From Candidatus Bathyarchaeota archaeon (GTDB lineage: Archaea; Thermoproteota; Bathyarchaeia; TCS64): a stretch of 36,389 bases of DNA. The translations under genes were made by a program, and so were the position numbers. The notes beneath the pieces are model-generated. The model had not been told where the DNA came from, did not search any database, and was given only the letters and a program-made list of their open reading frames with translations. Shown here piece after piece: positions 31,076 through 36,389 of this stretch; position 1 is the first letter of the stretch, and every line of letters starts with the position of its first letter. The DNA lies in contig JAOZHP010000035.1 of the NCBI GenBank assembly GCA_026014815.1, forward strand, positions 1 to 36,389, written 5' to 3'.

Positions 31076-31997
31076 GATAGTATCGCCTCGAAAGCTTCAC
31101 GTAGCCGCTGCACAAGTCGGACCCATATACGAGAACGAGCCCCGGGAAGAAGTGATGGAACGCCTCATAAGACTCATGGAGGAAGCCGCCAGAAGGAAAG
31201 CCCAGCTCGTCTGTTACCCAGAGTGCGCTTTATCCACCTTCTTCCCACGGATGCTATTGACGGAGGAAGAGCTTCTCAAATACTTCGAGAAGTCCATGCC
31301 AAGCCCTTCCACACAGCCTCTCTTTGACAGAGCTAAAGAGCTAGGGATAGGATTCCATCTAGGATATGCCGAACTAAACGAAAAAGGTAGGTATAACACC
31401 TCCATACTCGTTGACAATGAAGGTCATATCATAGGGAAGTACAACAAGTCTCATATTCCTGGAACCGCGGAGCCTGTGCCTGGTCAAAGGTTCCAGCATC
31501 TGGAGAGGAGGTATTTTTTGGAGGGAGAAACAGGGTTCAAAGTCTGGGATGCCTTCGATTGCAGAATCGGTATGGCTATCTGCAACGATAGACGGTGGCC
31601 TGAGACCTGGCGGTGCATGGGGCTTCAGGGAGTGGAGCTGGTCGTAGTCGGCTGGAATACACCTTTGACTCATTATAGGAAAGCAAATTCATATAGCAGG
31701 CTGGCGGAGTTCCATAACAAGCTGTCCATGCAGGCTGGGTGCTACCAGAATGGCACATGGGCTGTGGGCGTCGCTCACTGCGGAGAGGAGGAACCAGGCT
31801 ACGTTCTCATGGGTCAGAGCATGATCGTCTCGCCGCTTGGCGATGTTATCGCTATGTCCTATGCTAACGAGGATGATCTCATAGACTCCGTGATAGACTT
31901 TGATCTCTGTAGGGAAATCAAGGAAGGTGTATTCAACTTTGAGCTATACCGGCGTCCTGAATTATATGGATTGATAAGTGAAAAACCGAGGAGGTGA
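31038..31997 (+). CDS. Nitrilase-superfamily amidohydrolase (N-carbamoyl-D-amino-acid hydrolase-like)
   Basis: 319 residues from ATG 31038, though conserved sequence begins only at about PRKLHVAAAQVGP. The region before it is the overlapping end of the zinc-ribbon gene, and AGAGGTG (31066-31072) sits just before ATA 31077, so a non-AUG start there is possible. The catalytic triad is visible: Glu in CYPECALSTFFPR, Lys in GKYNKSHIPG, Cys in GMAICNDRRWPETWR. The FFPR and NDRRWPETWR.MGLQGVE segments are close to D-carbamoylase. It would hydrolyse N-carbamoyl amino acids to the amino acid, CO2 and ammonia. The truncated amidohydrolase downstream is not its usual hydantoinase partner. Confidence 0.85.
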   Translation: MSLIISSTKQRCKIVSPRKLHVAAAQVGPIYENEPREEVMERLIRLMEEAARRKAQLVCYPECALSTFFPRMLLTEEELLKYFEKSMPSPSTQPLFDRAKELGIGFHLGYAELNEKGRYNTSILVDNEGHIIGKYNKSHIPGTAEPVPGQRFQHLERRYFLEGETGFKVWDAFDCRIGMAICNDRRWPETWRCMGLQGVELVVVGWNTPLTHYRKANSYSRLAEFHNKLSMQAGCYQNGTWAVGVAHCGEEEPGYVLMGQSMIVSPLGDVIAMSYANEDDLIDSVIDFDLCREIKEGVFNFELYRRPELYGLISEKPRR

Positions 31998-32002
31998 AAT
32001 GC

Positions 32003-32299
32003 ATGGGTGAAATAGTACTCTATGTTGCAATTGGAGGATTTGTAACATCACTGATCTTAGGCATAAAGGCAGCAGATAGGTCAAAAAGCGGATATAAAAC
32101 GGGATATTTACACGGACATGCGGAAGCGAAGAGCACAGCGATGTTTGAATTAATTATGTTGGTCGCTATTGCATTAGGATTGCCACGTTTGATGGGTGAT
32201 GCAACTAATTTTTCGATGTATGTCGGAGTTGCATTCTGGTTCGTCGTAAACTGGCTGATAATCTTAGGAATGATTAAACCGCATTCTCGTAAACTTTAA
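32003..32299 (+). CDS. Small membrane protein, 98 aa
   Basis: ATG 32003 is chosen because GAGGAGGTG ends 6 nt upstream; GTG 31994 lies inside that site. Three hydrophobic stretches are seen: IVLYVAIGGFVTSLILGI, FELIMLVAIALGLP and MYVGVAFWFVVNWLIILGMI, with a polar loop DRSKSGYKTGYLHGHAEAKS between the first two. No family is recognised. It is tightly linked to the nitrilase gene. Its final codons and stop overlap the divergent copy of the ncRNA promoter repeat and the antisense tail of the truncated amidohydrolase. Confidence 0.65.
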   Translation: MGEIVLYVAIGGFVTSLILGIKAADRSKSGYKTGYLHGHAEAKSTAMFELIMLVAIALGLPRLMGDATNFSMYVGVAFWFVVNWLIILGMIKPHSRKL

Positions 32300-33515
32300 G
32301 CGGTGATGCTCTTCGTTGTTTGGTTGGAAGGGTTAGGGAGAGACTCCCTGAGTTTCTCCCAGTCTCTTCGTCTCTTTTATCAATGACCTCTATCTTTTTC
32401 TTCAAAGCTGCCAACTCTTGATGCCTAGGCTCAGGTCGAGGACTCTTCTTCTGAGCGTACTCGTAGGCGTTCATAGACACATCTATAGCCCAGTCACCGA
32501 TGGCGTGGATGGCTACTTGGAAACCGTTAACGTGCCCCAAATGCACCATCTCCTTGAGATCATCATCACTAATCATCTGGTTACCCTTATGTTCAGGCCT
32601 ATTCCTGTAACCGTCATAGAAGAGAGCGGTTCTCGGGCCCACTCCGCCGTCAACAGCCATTTTGAGTCCAATAATCCTTAGCTTATCGTCCCCACCAACC
32701 GAGTAGTTCTGCACCGCCCACCTTGTCTGCTCCATATCTTGAAGGAATCCTACCTGAATTAGAGTGCGTAAGCTGAGGTCACCTCGTCTATGGCTCTCCC
32801 TGAACGCCTCGATAGCCTCCGCCATCAACCCGGGCTCAATTACCGTTGTAAAACCCACTGCATGGTAGTCCCTGCTCGCCTGATTGATAGCCTTGAGTTT
32901 ATCCTCCAGACTCCACTTGATGGCGTCAGTGACCAGTAATGTTGCTCTTCCCCTCAGCAACCCAGTTGGCTCACCGTTGTCATCCTTCTCGATCACACCG
33001 TGAAGCGGATCAGGGGTATCCTTGGTGATGCCAGCGATCTCCAGTGCCTTACTGTTGGCTACACCCATCTGGAAGACCCGTTTGATGTATACAGGGTTAT
33101 CAGGACTGATGGAGTCGAGGTCATAGCGGGTGGGGAACCTCTGCTCCTCAAGCAGTGTCTCGTCCCACGCGTGCCCTAGCACCCACTGACCTTTACTCGA
33201 TGACGTGATGCGTGGCAACAGGATTTCCTTGATATCCTTGATGCTCTTGGCCACGGGATACCTGATATTCGTGATGAAGGCTGACGAGATTCCGTGCTGA
33301 AGGAAATGGTCATGGGTATTCACGAGGCCCGGAGTAACGGTTCTACCGTCAAGCTCAACCACATCCGTGGTAGGCCCGATAAAACGCTTCACCTCGGGTT
33401 TGCTACCCACGGCTACGAAGACCCCGTCCTTAACGGCAACAGCGTCAACTATGCGTCCCTGAGGATCCATGGTGAGGATGGGTCCATTCCGGATAACTAG
33501 ATCAGCATAAGACAT
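32274..33515 (-). CDS. YtcJ-like metal-dependent amidohydrolase, C-terminally truncated
   Basis: 413 residues. N-terminal features are those of amidohydrolase_3/YtcJ proteins: DLVIRNGPILTMD, DGVFVAVG, VVELDGRTVTPGLVNTHDHFLQHG (metal-binding H-x-H), WVLGHAWDET, GFTTVIEPG and VAIHAIGDWAIDVSMNAYE. The family (about 530-550 residues) normally continues through R-I-E-H and a late G-T/S-D metal motif. Here homology stops near residue 366 (SPRPEPRHQ), and the last ~47 residues are an unrelated charged tail. The expected final metal-binding part is missing, so the product is probably inactive or altered. The junction lies next to copy B of the ncRNA repeat. Last of three leftward genes after the coiled-coil protein and RpiA. 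Confidence 0.75.
   Translation of the reverse strand: MSYADLVIRNGPILTMDPQGRIVDAVAVKDGVFVAVGSKPEVKRFIGPTTDVVELDGRTVTPGLVNTHDHFLQHGISSAFITNIRYPVAKSIKDIKEILLPRITSSSKGQWVLGHAWDETLLEEQRFPTRYDLDSISPDNPVYIKRVFQMGVANSKALEIAGITKDTPDPLHGVIEKDDNGEPTGLLRGRATLLVTDAIKWSLEDKLKAINQASRDYHAVGFTTVIEPGLMAEAIEAFRESHRRGDLSLRTLIQVGFLQDMEQTRWAVQNYSVGGDDKLRIIGLKMAVDGGVGPRTALFYDGYRNRPEHKGNQMISDDDLKEMVHLGHVNGFQVAIHAIGDWAIDVSMNAYEYAQKKSPRPEPRHQELAALKKKIEVIDKRDEETGRNSGSLSLTLPTKQRRASPLKVYENAV
32286..32340 (+). repeat. ncRNA promoter/5'-end repeat, copy B (partial)
   Basis: About 73% identical, ungapped, to 30561-30615, including CGGTGATGCT and the TGGT.GG.AGGG block. After this the sequence diverges from the ncRNA and enters a hairpin-T-run structure. 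It lies inside the aberrant 3' tail of the amidohydrolase gene. Confidence 0.6.
32337..32378 (+). terminator. Hairpin plus T-run at the end of the nitrilase cassette
   Basis: GGAGAGACT (32337-32345) pairs with AGTCTCTTC (32361-32369) over 9 bp with one G-T pair, followed by TTTT (32375-32378) and a T5 at 32394-32398. This could end the nitrilase-operon transcript or a short RNA from copy B. Confidence 0.45.
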
Positions 33516-33551
33516 GAGGAAGAAAAAGGTGGTAGCCGTATAAAACAGAGG

Positions 33552-34244
33552 CTACTTGGTGAGCTTCAACACATCGGTCTCGGTGCCCACGTATGCGAGG
33601 TCAGCGTAACCAATGAACAGCCCCGTCTCAAGGAGTCCCTGCACAGAGTGAAGCCTCTGATTCAGAGCCTTAGGGTCCTTGATGGGCCCAAAGTCCACGT
33701 CAATTAGGTTGTTACCGTTATCAGTGACAACTGGACCCAGCTTACCCGTGGCCTGACGTACAACAGGGGTTCCCCCTATTGCCTCAAGTTTTCGCATCAC
33801 AGGGGTTACAGCGATAGGATGAACCTCACAGTAAACCGCCTGCCCTGTCCCGAGGATGTCAGCTAACTTGCTATTATCCGCGATGAGGATATATTCCCGG
33901 CAGCAAGAGGCCACGATCTTTTCCCTGAGCAATGCGCCTCCGCCACCCTTGATGGCGTTAAGGTCATGGTCCATCTGATCCACACCGTCGAAACCCATAT
34001 CCAGTTCTGGGTACTCGTCAAGCGTTGTTAGAGGTACCTTGACCTTGATGGCTTCTTGGATCGCTTGGTAGCTTGTTGGCACGCCTTTTACATCTGTGAG
34101 CTCGCCGTTTCTTAGCCGTTCACCGAGAGCTCTGATGCCCTCCGCTGCCGTTGACCCGCTTCCAAGGCCGACCACCATGCCACTCTTCACGTGATGAATC
34201 GCTCTATCAGCTGCCTTTCGTTTTGCTTCCTGTTTCCAGCTCAT
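33552..34244 (-). CDS. rpiA: Ribose-5-phosphate isomerase A
   Basis: 230 residues, normal length. Motifs are MVVGLGSGSTAAEGIRALGER (phosphate-binding loop), DMGFDGVDQMDHDLNAIKGGGGALLREKIVA (catalytic Asp/Glu/Lys region, G-x-D-E-variant DGVDQ and KGGGGA) and LIADNSKLADILG. It interconverts ribose-5-P and ribulose-5-P for nucleotide synthesis. GAGGGG precedes the ATG by 7 nt, and the upstream coiled-coil gene stops 3 nt before it, so they are co-translated from one mRNA. Confidence 0.92.
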   Translation of the reverse strand: MSWKQEAKRKAADRAIHHVKSGMVVGLGSGSTAAEGIRALGERLRNGELTDVKGVPTSYQAIQEAIKVKVPLTTLDEYPELDMGFDGVDQMDHDLNAIKGGGGALLREKIVASCCREYILIADNSKLADILGTGQAVYCEVHPIAVTPVMRKLEAIGGTPVVRQATGKLGPVVTDNGNNLIDVDFGPIKDPKALNQRLHSVQGLLETGLFIGYADLAYVGTETDVLKLTK

Positions 34245-34247
34245 AGT

Positions 34248-34985
34248 TTACCCCTCTAACTCTAGGCGGTCCAGCTCCTCAAGCTCCTTGAGGACGTCCT
34301 CTTTGAGCTTGTCCAGCCGTTCCTCAACGGAGTCTCTACGTCTCGGCCTTTCCTCGTCCTCAACTTCAGGCTCCTCCTCGTCGGTGTCCTGTGGCTGTGG
34401 GACAGGTCTTGGTCTACGTCTAGGTGTTGGCTGTGGCTTCATCTCAGGCTCCGGCTCCACTGGCTTGGGGGGCTCAATGTTCAGCTCACCGATGATGCGG
34501 TCAATCTGTGTCTGCGTCTCGGTGAGAGTGTTCTGGAACTCCTTGATGATGGTTGAACGTATGTCCTCTAGCTCGTTGAGGCTCACGATTAGCTCGGCTT
34601 TGTTGAGGTCCTCGGTGACGGATTTTATCTCGCCATCGTAATTCTTGCTGAGCCGCTCTCGTTCAACCTTGGTGATCTCGCCATCGTCCTCAGCCTCGAA
34701 GAGACGTTTCATCACCATGCTGAGAATCTCTTGCTGGATGGTGAGCATACGTATCTTGCTTCGGGCTTCTTCCACCTGAGTGCGTTTGGTTATCGTCTGG
34801 GGGTCAGGTACATGAACTCTCGCGGACGGGGCGATATCGACCTTTATCTCACTGGACTCGGTTTCGGGTTTCTTGCTGTCTCCGCCTAGTCCGCCTGTGG
34901 CTCTCATGAACATGAGGATCGCGACGCCTGCGACAATTAGGGCGCTGATACCCACGATCATGTCCGTGGTCAACTCTAGAGCCAT
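34248..34985 (-). CDS. Membrane-anchored coiled-coil protein
   Basis: About 245 residues from ATG 34985 (product MALELTTD...); ATG 35003 lies upstream of the start site predicted from the TATA-like CTTAAATATC box at about 35009-35018. One N-terminal membrane segment (MIVGISALIVAGVAILMFM) is followed by a disordered linker, then ~100 residues of helical coiled coil (EEARSKIRMLTIQQEILSMV, DGEITKVERERLSKNY), a Pro/Glu/Arg-rich stretch (EPEPEMKPQPTPRRRPRPVP) and a second charged helix (SVEERLDKLKEDVLKELEEL). No family is recognised; it looks like a cytoplasmic scaffold or tether. It heads the rpiA operon. Confidence 0.75.
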   Translation of the reverse strand: MALELTTDMIVGISALIVAGVAILMFMRATGGLGGDSKKPETESSEIKVDIAPSARVHVPDPQTITKRTQVEEARSKIRMLTIQQEILSMVMKRLFEAEDDGEITKVERERLSKNYDGEIKSVTEDLNKAELIVSLNELEDIRSTIIKEFQNTLTETQTQIDRIIGELNIEPPKPVEPEPEMKPQPTPRRRPRPVPQPQDTDEEEPEVEDEERPRRRDSVEERLDKLKEDVLKELEELDRLELEG

Positions 34986-35160
34986 GTGATTCACTTCATT
35001 CATTCAGCCCTAGATATTTAAGCGCTAACCTTGAAAATGAGACAATCCAATTAATTTTGCATTATTTAACGAAATAGATAATCAACACTAAATAACAATA
35101 ATACAGCCTATTCCTAACATGTGAAAACCTTTTTAAAAAAAAACAGTGACTTAATGTTAA
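34986..35160. other. AT-rich divergent promoter region
   Basis: Contains the leftward TATA (CTTAAATATC, about 35009-35018) and the rightward TATA (CTTTTTAAAAAA, about 35129-35140), the latter about 26 nt before the riboswitch. No gene was seen between them. Confidence 0.5.
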
Positions 35161-35239
35161 GGGGAGCTGGTCTCGTACCGGCTGAGAGGACATAACGTCG
35201 ACCCTATGAACCTGATCCAGATAATGCTGGCGAAGGGAC
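35161..35239 (+). promoter_or_regulatory. TPP (thi-box) riboswitch
   Basis: Canonical order: GGGGAGC, GGCTGAGAGG (35180-35189), GACCCTATGAACCTGATC, then TAATGCTGGCGAAGGGA ending at 35238. These are the thi-box P1/P3-P2/P4-P5 consensus. The TATA box predicts initiation right at its 5' edge. Downstream, CTCTCAGCC (35253-35261) is a perfect complement of GGCTGAGAG (35180-35188), and TCCCTTC (35280-35286) is a perfect complement of GAAGGGA (35232-35238), lying directly before the Shine-Dalgarno AAGGTGA (35287-35293). This implies translational control by switching helices. Confidence 0.95.
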
Positions 35240-35298
35240 ACAGAGTTTCATTCTCTCAGCCAACGTGAAGAAGTCTGTCTCCCTTCAAGGTGAAAGAA

Positions 35299-35835
35299 AT
35301 GGAAACAAGACTTAAGACAACAAGCGGAAAGATAGCCTTCTTTGCGGTGATGACCGCATTAACAACAATAGCCAACCTCATTATGATACCTATGCCTCAG
35401 CCCCTAGCTGAATATGACCTGTCGCCTGTTCTGACTTATACCTTAGGCGTAATGGTTGACCCAGTCATGGCTATGCTGATAGTAGCAGTGGCCATGATGC
35501 TGGGGACTGGATACAAAGTGATGACATATGGGTTTCCAGTGGTGTTCGTTTTCGGCGCTATGATAGTGAGAGGACTAGAAGCCGGGTTCATCAGCTTCTT
35601 GGTTAGGCTGAGAGAACCAAAGGACACTTCTAGCGTAACAAGATGGGAGATCATAGTAATGGTGCTCGGCGCTGTGTTCGAGACGGTTGCGTTCTTTGTG
35701 TTCGACTGGTACTTATTCGGTTGGGGAGTAGCATTAACTGTGTTAGCGACAATCGTGGACGCTGTGTTCATACCAGTAGCTATCGGAGTTATCGTGGCTA
35801 TACGGAGCAGGCTTGGAGTTAAAAGACTGCTTTAA
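35299..35835 (+). CDS. ECF-type transporter S component (thiamine-related)
   Basis: About 178 residues. ATG 35299 is favoured since AAGGTGA ends 5 nt before it; GTG 35290 lies within that site. There are five to six hydrophobic segments: IAFFAVMTALTTIANLIMIP (the A-x-x-x-A region that contacts the ECF T component), LSPVLTYTLGVMVDPVMAMLIVAVAMMLGTG, VVFVFGAMIVRGLEAGFISFL, IIVMVLGAVFETVAFFVFDWYLFGW and TIVDAVFIPVAIGVIVAI. The fold and the TPP riboswitch upstream point to uptake of thiamine or a precursor (HMP or thiazole; ThiW/ThiT-like). No energising ATPase pair is in the window. Confidence 0.75.
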   Translation: METRLKTTSGKIAFFAVMTALTTIANLIMIPMPQPLAEYDLSPVLTYTLGVMVDPVMAMLIVAVAMMLGTGYKVMTYGFPVVFVFGAMIVRGLEAGFISFLVRLREPKDTSSVTRWEIIVMVLGAVFETVAFFVFDWYLFGWGVALTVLATIVDAVFIPVAIGVIVAIRSRLGVKRLL

Positions 35836-35855
35836 CAATAGCTAGGTGAAACGAA

Positions 35856-36389
35856 ATGAGCGGCGAGTTAGGGTTAGGGAAAGTAACTAGGGAAGTCTTC
35901 AAGCGAAGCGTGTTACCTTATATCCCTGTAGGTAAGGCAATCGAGATAGATGGTGCAACTATCTCACTTACAGAAAACACGGTAGTCGCTCATAGCCCCA
36001 GCATCGGTGTACCAACAGAGGCACTAGGATTCTTTGCCTTTCACTACGCCGCCAGCAATGTTGCCTGCAGGTTCGGTAAGCCAAACCACTTGGTCATGGG
36101 TATATATCTGCCTCTAAAAACAAAAGAGGAAGAACTGAAAATCATAGCCAAGAGTCTAGGAGACGAGGCAAAAAAGTACAATGTCGCTGTATCCGCCGGT
36201 CAGACAGCCACATATTATGGACTTGATATCCCCCTAGTCACCGCCACCTGCATGGGAGAAGCAATCCGAACGCCTCTTCACCCAAAAAAAGGAGACCGTG
36301 TTGCCATTGTAGGAGAGATAGGGAAAGAAGGAGCATGGCTAGAAAAAATTGCCCAAGGACAGGGGAAAAACGAGTGGAGAAAGTTTACA
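35856..36389 (+). CDS. PurM/ThiL/HypE-superfamily protein, 3' end beyond window
   Basis: 178 codons from ATG 35856 (GGTGA 6 nt upstream) to the window edge with no stop. The product reads MSGELGLGKVTREVFKRSVL, HSPSIGVPTEALGFFAFHYAASNVACRFGKPNHLVMGIYLP, YNVAVSAGQTATYYGLDIPLVTATCMGEA, then KKGDRVAIVGEIGKEGAWL. The two-domain AIR-synthase-like layout, with the linker R-T-P..P-K-K-G-D, is clear, and HypE-like AIR-synthase-related proteins are the nearest pattern. The usual metal-binding Asp (T-D-x-x) is replaced by HSPSIG. Coupling to the TPP riboswitch suggests a ThiL-like or thiamine-salvage role; this is inference. Confidence 0.75.
   Translation, partial: MSGELGLGKVTREVFKRSVLPYIPVGKAIEIDGATISLTENTVVAHSPSIGVPTEALGFFAFHYAASNVACRFGKPNHLVMGIYLPLKTKEEELKIIAKSLGDEAKKYNVAVSAGQTATYYGLDIPLVTATCMGEAIRTPLHPKKGDRVAIVGEIGKEGAWLEKIAQGQGKNEWRKFT

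Noticed and set aside
34288..34641. 117-codon Ser-rich plus-strand ORF
   Set aside because: It is the complement of the Glu/Arg/Pro-rich coiled-coil gene; Ser repeats arise from antisense Arg/Glu codons.

Overview
This is an archaeal chromosome segment. Evidence: genes preceded by archaeal TATA boxes about 25 nt from very short or absent leaders, Shine-Dalgarno motifs of the GGTGA type inside operons, an archaeal-type TrmI tRNA methyltransferase, a rhodanese-less ThiI, a TET-like M42 peptidase, ThyX, and a very large surface protein rich in N-glycosylation sequons. No rRNA or ribosomal proteins are present, so the lineage is uncertain. A mesophilic Asgard (Thorarchaeota-like) or Bathyarchaeota-like sediment archaeon fits the gene style, but this is inference.

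Layout. 1-5.0 kb: end of a membrane protein, then a 1564-residue repeat-built surface protein. 5.1-9.0 kb: a guanidino-group-modifying enzyme, a PIN-like protein, a leftward operon with an unusual two-gene ThyX pair, ThiI, and an overlooked 55-residue ORF. 9.4-14.4 kb: Hsp20, a broken VOC gene, an Fe-S reductase-like protein, PurM, a GT-C glycosyltransferase and an AhpD-like protein. 14.6-16.8 kb: a CoA-transferase/CitE-like lyase pair. 16.9-21.2 kb: TrmI, an S66 peptidase, a structured intergenic region, an M42 peptidase and an orphan Dam-type methylase. 21.2-24.8 kb: a DedA/VTT protein, a GNAT-thioredoxin-like fusion, a TudS-like desulfurase, tandem hairpins and an MFS exporter. 24.9-29.8 kb: accessory-looking DNA with a Zn-protease, a creatininase-family enzyme, a frameshifted ORF and a strikingly AT-rich two-gene operon (small helical protein plus SMC/Rad50-like zinc-hook ATPase) that looks like an acquired defence module. 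29.9-32.4 kb: a 4-OT tautomerase, tRNA-Ser(GCT), a putative stable ncRNA with a tRNA-like promoter, and a three-gene nitrilase cassette followed by a partial second copy of the ncRNA promoter and 5' end. 32.3-36.4 kb: a truncated amidohydrolase, RpiA, a coiled-coil membrane protein, and a TPP riboswitch controlling an ECF-type S component and a PurM/ThiL-superfamily protein that runs off the window.

The most unusual elements are the AT-rich ATPase operon near tRNA-Ser, the ncRNA with its partial duplicate beside a truncated gene, the split or paralogous ThyX pair, and a TPP riboswitch whose alternative pairings are readable in the sequence.
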